This document shows positions 25,675-34,693 of a DNA stretch of 64,000 nt, piece by piece (position 1 is the first letter of the stretch; each line of letters opens with the position of its first letter). The notes beneath the pieces are model-generated. The model saw nothing but the letters and a program-made list of their open reading frames with translations, was not told where the DNA came from and did no database searches. The position numbers and the translations under genes are program-made. Source of the DNA: Sphingomonas sp. (GTDB taxonomy: Bacteria > Pseudomonadota > Alphaproteobacteria > Sphingomonadales > Sphingomonadaceae); NCBI RefSeq assembly GCF_017744835.1, contig NZ_JAGIAM010000003.1, forward strand, positions 992,001 to 1,056,000, read 5' to 3'.

Positions 25675-27183
25675 TCATGCCAGTTCCGCCTTCAGCGCAG
25701 TGCGGTCGAGCTTGCCATTGGCGTTGCGCGGCAGCGTCTCGCGCCAGTCATAGCGCGTGGGTTGCATGAAGCTCGGCAGCTCGCGCCGCAGCCGATCGCG
25801 CAAGTCGTGCTCGCGCGAGCCGTCGCCGCGCGCCACCACCAGGATCGCCTGCCCAAGCCGCTCGTCGGGCACGCCGAACGCAGCGGCCTCGGCCGTCTCG
25901 CCGCCGCTCAGCACGGCATCCTCGATCTCGGTGGGGCTGATGCGATTGCCCGCGCTCTTGATCATCTCGTCGTCGCGGCCGACGAAGCGCAGCAGCCCGT
26001 CCGCGCCCTCCACCACCGTATCGCCCGACCAGACCGCCATGCCCTTGCTTGTGGCGAATAACGGCGCCGGACGGAAGCGCTGCGCGGTCCGCTCGGCATC
26101 CTGCCAATAGCCCTTCGCGACCAGCGGGCCGGCATGGACCAGTTCACCCGCCTCCCCCGGCGCCGCGCGGCTGCCGTCGGGGCGCACCACCATCACTTCG
26201 GCGAAGGGGATCGCGCGGCCGATCGAATCCGGCTGCGCGTCGACCAGCGCGGGATCGAGATAGGTCGAGCGGAACGCCTCGGTGAGGCCGTACATCGGAT
26301 AGAGATCCGCACCCGGAAAACGCTCGCGCAGCCCGCGCACCAGCCGCGGCGTCAGCGCCCCTCCGGAGTTGGTCAGCCGCCTGAGCTTCGCCGCGGTATC
26401 CGCGGGCCATTCGGCCTCGAGCAGTTGCACCCACAGCGGCGGCACGCCCGCCAGCGTGGTCGCGCCGAAGCGCTCGACGGCCTTCACCACGTCGCGCGCC
26501 GTGAGATAGTCGAGCGGCACCACGCGCGCGCCCGCGGCCCAGGTCGAGAGCAATTGGTTCTGGCCATAGTCAAAGCTCAGCGGCAGCACGGCGAGCACGC
26601 GATCTTCATATTTGATCTTAAGATAATGTGCCACGCTGATGGCTCCGAGCCATAAATTTGCGTGGCTCAGCATCACGCCCTTGGGCCGGCCGGTCGAGCC
26701 CGACGTGTAGAGGATCGCGGCCAGCGCATCCGTGTCGGCACGCGACGGCGGCAGGGCGTCGGTCGCTTCGAGTTCATCCTCGGTGGCAAGCCGGCACGCG
26801 GGCGGAACGTCGCCGTGCTCGAGCGCGGCGGTGCGTGCCGCCTGAGTCACCAGCAGCCGCGCGCCGCTGTCGGCGAGGATGTGCGCCACCTGCGCGCGCT
26901 TGAGGATCGGGTTGATCGGCACATGCACCAGCCCGACGCGCGGCGCTGCGAGCGGCATCAGGCAGGCAGTGCGCGTCTTGGGGAGCCAGGTCGCCACTCG
27001 CTCGCCCGGTGCCAGCCCCAGCCGCGAGAGCCAGTGCGCCAGCCCACCCACTGCGGCTTCCAGCGCGGCAAAGTCCAGCGCCCCGCGCTTGTCCTCTAGC
27101 GCAATCGCGTCCGGCGCACCGCGCAGGGGCAGCGTATCGATCGGATACGGAACGGGGTCGAGCGCGATCACATCCATACCCAT
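25675..27183 (-). CDS. XrtA-associated acyl-CoA ligase (AMP-forming)
   Basis: This 502-residue ANL-superfamily enzyme has the P-loop YTSGSTGRPKGVMLSH (about 162-177), YPMYGLTEAFRST, the hinge region GRDDEMIKSAGNRISPTEIE near 405-425, and the C-terminal catalytic lysine in RNANGKLDR. It presumably activates an acid and loads the neighbouring acyl carrier protein or CoA. It is divergent from the acyl carrier protein, with 55 bases between them that must hold both promoters. ATG at 27183 or 27177 could be the start; neither has a clear ribosome binding site. Confidence 0.9.
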   Translation of the reverse strand: MGMDVIALDPVPYPIDTLPLRGAPDAIALEDKRGALDFAALEAAVGGLAHWLSRLGLAPGERVATWLPKTRTACLMPLAAPRVGLVHVPINPILKRAQVAHILADSGARLLVTQAARTAALEHGDVPPACRLATEDELEATDALPPSRADTDALAAILYTSGSTGRPKGVMLSHANLWLGAISVAHYLKIKYEDRVLAVLPLSFDYGQNQLLSTWAAGARVVPLDYLTARDVVKAVERFGATTLAGVPPLWVQLLEAEWPADTAAKLRRLTNSGGALTPRLVRGLRERFPGADLYPMYGLTEAFRSTYLDPALVDAQPDSIGRAIPFAEVMVVRPDGSRAAPGEAGELVHAGPLVAKGYWQDAERTAQRFRPAPLFATSKGMAVWSGDTVVEGADGLLRFVGRDDEMIKSAGNRISPTEIEDAVLSGGETAEAAAFGVPDERLGQAILVVARGDGSREHDLRDRLRRELPSFMQPTRYDWRETLPRNANGKLDRTALKAELA

Positions 27184-27238
27184 ATACTTGGCAGCGCACC
27201 CGCCAACCCTTACGGGAGCGAAAAAACGTCGCAGGGGA

Positions 27239-27517
27239 ATGGAATTGCAGCGTCAGGACTATGATCAGGTCGAGGACACGGTGCGCGCGGTGCTGCGCGA
27301 CGTGCTGGGACTGAGCGAGGCGCGTGCCGCTGCCTTCGACGAGTCCACGCCGCTGTTCGGCGCGCTGCCCGAGCTCGATTCGCTCGCGGTGGCGGGCGTG
27401 CTGACCGAGATCGAGGACCGGCTCGGCATTTTGATCGAAGACGACGAGGTCGACGGCGAGATGCTCGAGAGCTTCGGCGCCCTCACCCGCTTCGCGGCCG
27501 GCAAGGCGCTCGGGTGA
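27239..27517 (+). CDS. XrtA-associated acyl carrier protein
   Basis: This 92-residue four-helix carrier protein has the phosphopantetheine serine at Ser48 in ELDSLAVAG. The ATG at 27239 follows GCAGGGGA. The second half is acidic (IEDDEVDGEMLESF), as usual. It is the first gene of a short plus-strand operon with two alpha/beta hydrolases, and its stop overlaps the next GTG (GTGA). In exosortase A loci it works with the ligase and decarboxylase in an undefined modification pathway. Confidence 0.9.
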   Translation: MELQRQDYDQVEDTVRAVLRDVLGLSEARAAAFDESTPLFGALPELDSLAVAGVLTEIEDRLGILIEDDEVDGEMLESFGALTRFAAGKALG

Positions 27518-28209
27518 TCGATCACTATGACTGGGCGGGGGGACGCGAGGCGATGCTGCGCTTCGGTCCCGACACCGGCCCGGTCGTAGTCGCGGCGCTG
27601 CCGCTGTTCGAGGAAGCCAATCGCACGCGCGCGTTGGTGGTGACGATGTTGCGCGCGCTGGCGGAGCGCGGGATCGCGAGCGCGCTGCCCGACCTGCCGG
27701 GCCAGGGCGAGAGTGTCGTGCCAACGGAAGAGGTTACACTAGCGGACTGGCAGGAGGCCTTCGGCGCGGCGGCGGCTTGGCTTGGCAATCCCCACACGGT
27801 GGCGATCCGGGGCGGTGCGCTGGTCACGCTTGGCGCGCGGCGAAAGAGTAGTTGGGTCTTCGCGCCGGTAGATGGAAGTACACTGGTGCGCGACCTTCAG
27901 CGGGCGCGCCAGATTACCCAGCCCAATGCGCCATTGCTTATCGATCTCGCCACGACCGCACCGGCCGGGACACGGACCGAGGCTGCTGGTACCGGCCTTT
28001 CCGTCGACCTGCTCCATCCCCTTGTCCACGCGATTCCCGACCGCGCGACTCCCAATCGCCTGACCCGTCTCGAAAGCGATCCGGGGGAAGCCAATGCGAA
28101 GTTTCCCGGCGCCCCCCTGTGGCGCCGCGCCGAGCCCGGCAATGATCCCACCCTCGCAGAGCTGCTCGCCGACGACATCGCCGCTTGGGTCCGCTCGTGC
28201 GAAGGCTGA
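27514..28209 (+). CDS. XrtA-associated alpha/beta hydrolase, type 2-like
   Basis: This encodes 231 residues from GTG 27514. The N-terminal half shows the pattern of the exosortase A 'hydrolase 2' group: VAALPLFEEANRTRALVV corresponds to the usual PPFAEEMNKSRR-type segment and ALPDLPGQGES to the next strand. The nucleophile-elbow region reads AIRGGALVTLG, without a GxSxG serine, so catalytic activity is doubtful. It overlaps the acyl carrier protein gene by four bases and the next hydrolase start by about 13. Confidence 0.75.
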   Translation: MIDHYDWAGGREAMLRFGPDTGPVVVAALPLFEEANRTRALVVTMLRALAERGIASALPDLPGQGESVVPTEEVTLADWQEAFGAAAAWLGNPHTVAIRGGALVTLGARRKSSWVFAPVDGSTLVRDLQRARQITQPNAPLLIDLATTAPAGTRTEAAGTGLSVDLLHPLVHAIPDRATPNRLTRLESDPGEANAKFPGAPLWRRAEPGNDPTLAELLADDIAAWVRSCEG

Positions 28210-28988
28210 TCGCCTTCCCCTGCGCCGGCGAGACGCTGGCGGGCACGCTCGACGAAGCCCCCGGCACCACGGGGCTGCTGATCGTCTCGGGCGGCAACGA
28301 GATCCGCATCGGGGCGCATCGCGGCATGGCGCTGCTCGCCCAGCGCGTTGCCGAGGCGGGGTATCCGGTCTTCCGCTTCGACCGCCGCGGCATCGGCGAC
28401 TCCACCGGCGCGAATGGCGGGTTCGAGAGCAGCGCCGAGGATATCGCGGCGGCCGTCCGTGCCTTCCGGCAGGAGGCTCCCCACCTCACCCGCATTCTGG
28501 CCTATGGCAATTGCGACGCGGCGACCGCGCTGGCGCTGTTCCATGGCGCCGCAGGCATCGACGTGCTGCTGCTCGCCAATCCCTGGATCGTCGAGGACGA
28601 GGACGGCCTCCCTTCCCCCGCCGCGATCCGCGCCCGCTACGCGAGCCGCGTGCGCGATCCTCGGGAATGGCTGCGGCTGCTCCGAGGACAGGTGAATTTA
28701 CGGAAACTCGTCAAAGGTTTGTCGAAGGCTTCGAAGATAGATTCACAAGTTTCGAGCCTCGCCGCACGCGTTGCCGCGGCCTTCGCCGAGGCCAGAGTGC
28801 CGATCACCCTCCTTATCGCCGAGCAGGACAATACGGCCGTCGCCTTCCTCCACGCCTATCGTGCTCCGGCGTTCGACGCGGTTCGCTCGCGCATCCCGGT
28901 CGAGAAGCGCGTTACCGCGAGCCACAGCTTCGCCAGCGCCGAGGACAAGGAATGGCTCTTCAGACAGGTTCTGAAGAGCCTCGCGTAG
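28197..28988 (+). CDS. XrtA-associated alpha/beta hydrolase, type 1-like
   Basis: This encodes 263 residues from GTG 28197, chosen because it gives VRRLIAFPCAGETLAGTLDE, the usual beginning of the exosortase A 'hydrolase 1' group. A TTG at 28185 is possible. Motifs are FDRRGIGDSTG (about 61-71) and an elbow GNCDAAT with Cys106 in place of serine. The C-terminal aspartate (IAEQDNT) and histidine (ASHSFAS) are in place. The cysteine nucleophile suggests thioester or unusual acyl chemistry, perhaps releasing product from the carrier protein; that step is inference. Confidence 0.82.
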   Translation: MRRLIAFPCAGETLAGTLDEAPGTTGLLIVSGGNEIRIGAHRGMALLAQRVAEAGYPVFRFDRRGIGDSTGANGGFESSAEDIAAAVRAFRQEAPHLTRILAYGNCDAATALALFHGAAGIDVLLLANPWIVEDEDGLPSPAAIRARYASRVRDPREWLRLLRGQVNLRKLVKGLSKASKIDSQVSSLAARVAAAFAEARVPITLLIAEQDNTAVAFLHAYRAPAFDAVRSRIPVEKRVTASHSFASAEDKEWLFRQVLKSLA

Positions 28989-28998
28989 CCACCTAACC

Positions 28999-29080
28999 CG
29001 TCATCCCCGCGAAGGCGGGGACCCAGGAACACAACGGCTGTCCTTCGTGGCTCTGGGTCCCCGCCTTCGCGGGGATGACG
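28999..29080. repeat. Type A dispersed inverted repeat, copy 2
   Basis: The arms begin CGTCATCCCCGCGAAGGCGG and end in the matching complement GCGGGGATGACG, giving a long hairpin of about 82 bases. It fills the gap between the convergent hydrolase 1 and trxB genes, where it could act as a bidirectional terminator. Confidence 0.9.
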
Positions 29081-29093
29081 AAATATGGTGCCT

Positions 29094-30062
29094 CTATTCC
29101 GCTGCCTGAGCCACTTCGAAGTCCGCCTCCGCAAGGAAGCGCTCGGCATCCAGCGCGGCCATGCAGCCGGTGCCCGCCGCGGTGATCGCCTGGCGATAGT
29201 GCTTGTCCATCACGTCACCGCAGGCGAACACGCCCGGCACGCTGGTCTTGGTCGTGCCCTTCTCGACCGTGATGTAACCGTCGTCGTCGAGCTCGATATG
29301 GCCGCGGAACAGCTCGGTCGCCGGGTGGTGGCCGATCGCGACGAAGCCGCCGTCGACCTCGAGCGTCGAGACTTCGCCCGTCACCATGTCCTTGAGCTCG
29401 ATGCCGACCAGCCCCTCGGGCTCGCCACCGCCGATGAAGCGCTCGACCTTCTTGTTCCACAGCACGTTGATGCGCTCGTTTGCGTGGAGCCGCTGCTGGA
29501 GGATCTTCTCGGCGCGCAGCGTGTCGCGGCGGTGGATCAGCGTCACGTCATGGCTGTGGTTGGTGAGGTAGAGCGCCTCCTCCACCGCGGTATTGCCGCC
29601 GCCGATCACCGCCACCTTCTTGCCGCGGAAGAAGAAGCCGTCGCAGGTCGCGCAGGCGCTGACGCCCTTGCCCTTGAGCAACTCCTCCGAATCGAGCCCC
29701 AGCCACTTGGCCTGGGCGCCGGTGGCAATCACCAGCACGTCGCCCAGATAGACGGTGCCGCTGTCGCCGACCATGCGGAACGGACGCTGGCTGACGTCGA
29801 CCTCGACGATCGTATCCCACAGCATCTGCGCGCCGACATGCTCGGCCTGCGCCTGCATCTCCTGCATCAGCCACGGGCCCTGGATGACCTCGCGGAAGCC
29901 GGGATAATTCTCCACGTCGGTGGTGGTCATCAGCTGGCCGCCCGGCTGGATGCCCTGGACGACGATCGGCGCGAGCCCCGCGCGCGCGCCATAGATGGCG
30001 GCGGAGAGCCCCGCGGGCCCCGAGCCCAGGATCAGCATGCGAGTCGAGTGGGTAGCGGTCAT
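29094..30062 (-). CDS. trxB: Thioredoxin-disulfide reductase
   Basis: This encodes 322 residues from the ATG at 30062. It is a two-dinucleotide-domain flavoprotein with the FAD motif GSGPAGLSAAIYGARAG (13-29), the redox-active pair Cys137/Cys140 in ACATCDG, the NADPH motif GGGNTAVEEALYL near 155-167, and FACGDVMDKHYRQA near the C-terminus. It reduces thioredoxin in the cytoplasm with NADPH. The length and all catalytic features match the bacterial low-molecular-weight enzyme. It is convergent with the XrtA hydrolase operon across a type A repeat. Confidence 0.96.
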   Translation of the reverse strand: MTATHSTRMLILGSGPAGLSAAIYGARAGLAPIVVQGIQPGGQLMTTTDVENYPGFREVIQGPWLMQEMQAQAEHVGAQMLWDTIVEVDVSQRPFRMVGDSGTVYLGDVLVIATGAQAKWLGLDSEELLKGKGVSACATCDGFFFRGKKVAVIGGGNTAVEEALYLTNHSHDVTLIHRRDTLRAEKILQQRLHANERINVLWNKKVERFIGGGEPEGLVGIELKDMVTGEVSTLEVDGGFVAIGHHPATELFRGHIELDDDGYITVEKGTTKTSVPGVFACGDVMDKHYRQAITAAGTGCMAALDAERFLAEADFEVAQAAE

Positions 30063-30190
30063 CGTGCCTTCCGGAATGCTTTGCCCCGCGTCTAGAGGGT
30101 GCGGGTCCCCCGACGCAACATGGCGACGCCGGTGTGATCCACAATGCTGTGGGAAAACAGCTTTGCTTGGACGCAGCAAAGCAAGGGACC

Positions 30191-30267
30191 TGGTAGCGGA
30201 GGAGGGACTTGAACCCCCGACACGCGGATTATGATTCCGCTGCTCTAACCAGCTGAGCTACTCCGCC
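30191..30267 (-). tRNA. tRNA-Met (CAT), elongator type
   Basis: This is a 77-base cloverleaf with encoded CCA. The acceptor is GGCGGAG/CTCCGCT with one G-T pair at the top. The D-arm contains AGCTCAGCTGGTTAGAGC, the anticodon loop is ATCATAA (anticodon CAT), and the T-loop is TTCAAGT. The first base pair is not the C-A mismatch of initiator tRNA, so it is elongator Met. The other CAT-anticodon tRNA, Ile2, usually has a different acceptor stem. Confidence 0.93.
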
Positions 30268-30323
30268 ATAGGCGGCTGCCAGGTCGCTGAGAGCGGGCGA
30301 CATAGGTCGCAGTTTCGCGCCGG

Positions 30324-30830
30324 TCAAGCGAACATATTGCGCGAATGCGCTTCCCAGGCGCCGCCGCGGTACCACCAGCTCGCCAGGCCTGCGATTTCCA
30401 CTTCGCGCGGCGCGAAATCGCGCGACAATGCCGCCAGCACGGTCTTGGCGAGCACCGGGCGGACCTTGTTCTGGATCGTGACGTGCGGGCGCCAGCGGCC
30501 GGCATCCTGCGCGGTGAGCAGCCCCGCGAAGGCGTGGAGCAACCCTTCGCGAATCGCGGCAAGCTCGGGTGATTCGATGCGATAGGCCACGCCCCCATCG
30601 AGCGACATCAGCCCGGCCACCTTCGCGCGCGGCGCGCGGATGCCGCGCGTTTCCTGCACCAGCCGATGCTTGAGCTCGTCCGCGGCCGACGGCGGCAGCT
30701 GGTGGAACAGCGTCAGATGCGCGTCGACCATGTTCCGCTCGGGCGGATAGTGCTCGCGGCGCAGCGCATTGAACCAGGCCTGGTCCTGTCGCCCGAACAG
30801 CGCCGTCACAACGAGCGGCGCCGCCTTCAA
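30324..30830 (-). CDS. 2'-5' RNA ligase / 2H phosphoesterase family protein
   Basis: This encodes 168 residues from a TTG at 30830, preceded by GGTGGAGAT and overlapping the kup stop; a GTG at 30809 is the alternative. The two HxT-type motifs of 2H phosphoesterases are present: HLTLFHQL near residue 38 and HVTIQNK near 120. Relatives act on 2'-5' linkages or cyclic phosphates of RNA and nucleotides. The physiological substrate is unknown. It is translationally coupled to kup. Confidence 0.82.
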   Translation of the reverse strand: MKAAPLVVTALFGRQDQAWFNALRREHYPPERNMVDAHLTLFHQLPPSAADELKHRLVQETRGIRAPRAKVAGLMSLDGGVAYRIESPELAAIREGLLHAFAGLLTAQDAGRWRPHVTIQNKVRPVLAKTVLAALSRDFAPREVEIAGLASWWYRGGAWEAHSRNMFA

Positions 30831-32755
30831 ATCTCCACCTGGCTGCCCAGCTCGACCACGCGGTTCGTGGGCAGGCGGAAGAATTCCATCGCGCTTTCGG
30901 CGTTGCGCAGCATCCAGGCGAACAGCTTCTCGCGCCACACCGCCATGCCGGGCTTGGCCGACGGCAGCAGCGTCTGGCGCGCGAGGAAGAAGCTGGTGTC
31001 CATCATCCTGAACTCGCCGCCGCAGACCGTGATCTGCTTGAGTGCGGCGGGCACGTCCGCCTCCTGCATGAAGCCGTAGTAGAGGATCATGCGGTGGAAG
31101 CCCTTGCCTAGCCCCTCGATCTTCACGCGGTTGCCCTCGAGCACATAGGGCACGTCGCTGATCTTCACGGTGAGCAGGATCACGCGCTCGTGCAGCACCT
31201 TGTTGTGCTTGAGGTTGTGGAGCAGCGCGTGCGGCACGCCGTCGGGGGTCGAGGTCATGAACACGGCGGTGCCGGGCACGCGCGTCGCAGCGATCGCGGC
31301 CGATTCGATGAAGATCTTGATCGGCATCGCGCTCTCGCGCAGCCGCTCGAGCATCAGCTTGCGGCCGCGCGCCCAGGTGGTCAGCACCGTGAACACCACC
31401 AGCCCCACCAGCAGCGGGAACCAGCCGCCGTCCGGCACCTTGGTCAGATTGGCCGCGAAATAGGCGAAGTCGACCACGAAGAAGAGCGCCAGCAGCGGCA
31501 GCGCATAGCGCTTCTTCCACTGCCACAGCGAGAACAGCACCACCGCGAGCAGGCAATTGTCGATCAGCATCGCGCCGGTGACCGCGATGCCATAGGCCGC
31601 GGTGAGGTTGGACGAGGTCTGGAAGGTCAGCACGAGCAGGATGACCATGATCATCAGCGCCCAGTTGACCAGCGGGATGTAGATCTGGCCCGCGGTCGAG
31701 GCGCTGGTGTGGTCGATGCGCAGCCGCGGCACGAAGCCGAGCTGGATCGCCTGCTGCGTCACCGAGAAGGCGCCCGAGATCACGGCCTGCGATGCGATGA
31801 TCGCCGCCATGGTCGCGACGAGCACCAGCGGCAGCCGCAGCGCTTCGGGGGCGAGGAAGTAGAAGGGGCTCTCGATCGCGGCCGGGTTGCGCATCAGCAG
31901 CGCGCCCTGCCCCATATAGTTGCACATCAGCGCCGGCAGCACGAACCACAACCACGAGACGCGGATCGGCTTGCGGCCGAAATGGCCCATGTCGGCATAG
32001 AGCGCCTCGGCACCCGTCACGGCGAGCACCACCGAGCCGAGAGCCAGGAATGCCGCGAGCGGATCGGCGGCGAAGAACTGCCAGGCGTGATGCGGCGACA
32101 GCGCCTGAAGGATCGCCGGCGTCTGGACGAAGCTGATCACCCCCAGCGTCGCGATGACGAGGAAGTAGATGCACATCACCGGCCCGAACAGCGTGCCGAC
32201 GCGCGAAGTGCCGGTGCGCTGGATCGAGAAGAGCAGCACCAGGATCACCACGGCGATCGGAATCACCAGATTCTCGAAGGCCGGCGCAGCGACGGCAAGG
32301 CCCTCGACCGCGGAAAGCACCGACACCGCCGGGGTGATCATCGAGTCGCCGTAGAAGAGCGAGGTCGCGAAGACGCCGAGCAGCACGATCCCCGCGGTCC
32401 AGCGCTTCTGCCCGCCCTTGCCCGAGATGAGCGCGAGCAGCGCCAGGCTACCGCCCTCCCCCTTGTTGTCGGCGCGCATGATCACGGTGACGTACTTCAG
32501 CGTCACCACGATCATCATCGACCAGAACATCAGGCTGATCGCGCCCATGATGTGCAGCGTGTCGAGCGTGAGCTTGTGGTGCCCCGCGAAGGTCTCGCGG
32601 AAGGCGTAGAGCGGGCTGGTGCCGATGTCGCCGAAGACGATGCCGATCGCGCCGAGCGCGAGCTTCCAGGTCGCGTCGGCCGAATGGCCGTGCGCGTGGA
32701 GCGAATCGTCGGTGGTCGGGGCCGTCTCGGCGGCCCCGGTGGGGGAGATACTCAC
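30827..32755 (-). CDS. kup: Kup-family potassium uptake protein
   Basis: This encodes 642 residues from GTG 32755. It has the Kup signature [20 protein letters not shown] at about 35-55 and about twelve membrane helices up to residue 445. A cytoplasmic C-terminal domain follows with the family's [22 protein letters not shown] and [17 protein letters not shown] segments. It imports K+ with protons at the inner membrane. There is no strong ribosome binding site before the GTG. The 182 bases upstream hold no gene or riboswitch that I can recognise. Confidence 0.94.
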   Translation of the reverse strand: MSISPTGAAETAPTTDDSLHAHGHSADATWKLALGAIGIVFGDIGTSPLYAFRETFAGHHKLTLDTLHIMGAISLMFWSMMIVVTLKYVTVIMRADNKGEGGSLALLALISGKGGQKRWTAGIVLLGVFATSLFYGDSMITPAVSVLSAVEGLAVAAPAFENLVIPIAVVILVLLFSIQRTGTSRVGTLFGPVMCIYFLVIATLGVISFVQTPAILQALSPHHAWQFFAADPLAAFLALGSVVLAVTGAEALYADMGHFGRKPIRVSWLWFVLPALMCNYMGQGALLMRNPAAIESPFYFLAPEALRLPLVLVATMAAIIASQAVISGAFSVTQQAIQLGFVPRLRIDHTSASTAGQIYIPLVNWALMIMVILLVLTFQTSSNLTAAYGIAVTGAMLIDNCLLAVVLFSLWQWKKRYALPLLALFFVVDFAYFAANLTKVPDGGWFPLLVGLVVFTVLTTWARGRKLMLERLRESAMPIKIFIESAAIAATRVPGTAVFMTSTPDGVPHALLHNLKHNKVLHERVILLTVKISDVPYVLEGNRVKIEGLGKGFHRMILYYGFMQEADVPAALKQITVCGGEFRMMDTSFFLARQTLLPSAKPGMAVWREKLFAWMLRNAESAMEFFRLPTNRVVELGSQVEI

Positions 32756-32937
32756 TGTCGCGGCTGCCGCGCAGGGTAGGAAACCGACCTGGTCATGGCG
32801 ACCTGTGTTCTCGTCTGCGTCAAAGTGCGCGGGCCGTTAGCACGTGCAACAAGGGGTAGCAACGGCAGCACCCGGACGCCTTTGTTAACAGTCGTTTCGG
32901 AGACGCACAGACAGGCCCAAGGGTTCCCGTGACCGGG

Positions 32938-33405
32938 TCAACGCGCGCCGAACAGTGCATCGGCCTCGCTCCGAGTCGGAATCGCACGAAGCACGAAGCT
33001 GCTGTTGATCGTCACGACCCCCGGAAGCCGGCCCAGATGCTCGCGATGGAGCCGCTCGTAATCGTCGAGGTCGCGGCACAGGATCTTGAGCCGATAATCC
33101 TGCCCGCCGGAGACGAGCGCGCATTCCACCACTCCGTCGATCTGGGCCACGGCGCGCTCGAAGCGGGCGAGGTCCTCTTCCACCTGCGTGCCGAGCGTGA
33201 TGTCGACCAGCGCGGTGATGCGGAAGCCGAGTCGCCGATGCCCCAGCCGCGCGCCATAGCCAGTGATGTGCCCCGACACCTCGAGGGCCTGGATGCGGCG
33301 CGTACAGGCCGATTGGGAGAGCCCCACTTCGGCCGCGATCGCGCTCACCGGCGCGCGGGCGTCGGCCGCAAGCAGTTTTAGGATCGCGCCGTCAATCCTG
33401 TCCAT
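32938..33405 (-). CDS. Lrp/AsnC-family transcriptional regulator
   Basis: This 155-residue protein has an N-terminal winged helix-turn-helix (LLAADARAPVSAIAAEVGLSQ, then CTRRIQALEVSG, residues 11-46) and a C-terminal RAM ligand-binding domain (about 65-145). It is divergent from alanine dehydrogenase with 137 bases between them. Lrp-type activators of this arrangement (AldR-like) usually bind the shared intergenic region and respond to alanine or another amino acid. The inverted repeat at 33479-33521 is the likely binding region. Confidence 0.92.
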   Translation of the reverse strand: MDRIDGAILKLLAADARAPVSAIAAEVGLSQSACTRRIQALEVSGHITGYGARLGHRRLGFRITALVDITLGTQVEEDLARFERAVAQIDGVVECALVSGGQDYRLKILCRDLDDYERLHREHLGRLPGVVTINSSFVLRAIPTRSEADALFGAR

Positions 33406-33478
33406 CGCGCATGAATTCCCCTGTTCGCGCGTTTATATCGCACTTTCATGCACATCTGCCAGCCCGTGCAGGCAAACT

Positions 33479-33521
33479 TTGCAGAGATTCGTCCTGGTTG
33501 CCTGCGATACTATCTCTGCAA
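33479..33521. promoter_or_regulatory. 10-bp perfect inverted repeat, probable Lrp-type operator
   Basis: TTGCAGAGAT (33479-33488) is repeated exactly in reverse complement as ATCTCTGCAA (33512-33521), with 23 bases between. Centre-to-centre spacing is 33 bases, about three helical turns, which suits an Lrp multimer that wraps DNA. A smaller GCAAA-C-TTTGC palindrome (33472-33482) overlaps the left arm. It lies 22 bases before the ald start. The element could also form an RNA hairpin in the ald leader. Confidence 0.65.
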
Positions 33522-33542
33522 CACGAATACAGGAGGGAAGTC

Positions 33543-34646
<1,104 letters not shown>

Positions 34647-34664
34647 TCCTGTTGCCTTAACCGT

Positions 34665-34687
34665 GACCCCGGCTTCGTGCCGGGGTC
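34665..34687. terminator. Hairpin after ald
   Basis: A perfect 9-bp stem GACCCCGGC / GCCGGGGTC closes a TTCGT loop. It lies 18 bases after the ald stop, just before the convergent ccmI-like stop. No T-tract follows, so it may be a bidirectional terminator or a short REP-like element. Confidence 0.5.
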
Positions 34688-34693
34688 CATGCC

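Noticed and set aside
25561..29080. Two type A repeats considered as a CRISPR or attachment-site pair
   Set aside because: The copies are 3.4 kb apart with genes between them, are palindromic, and show no spacer pattern, integrase or cas gene.
31190..32779. A 529-codon frame antisense to kup
   Set aside because: Histidine-, arginine- and glutamine-rich translation with no recognisable domain; kup is unambiguous on the other strand.
32756..32937. Possible riboswitch or K+-sensing leader upstream of kup
   Set aside because: No conserved aptamer pattern or terminator hairpin was visible; only a weak GC-rich hairpin just before the GTG.
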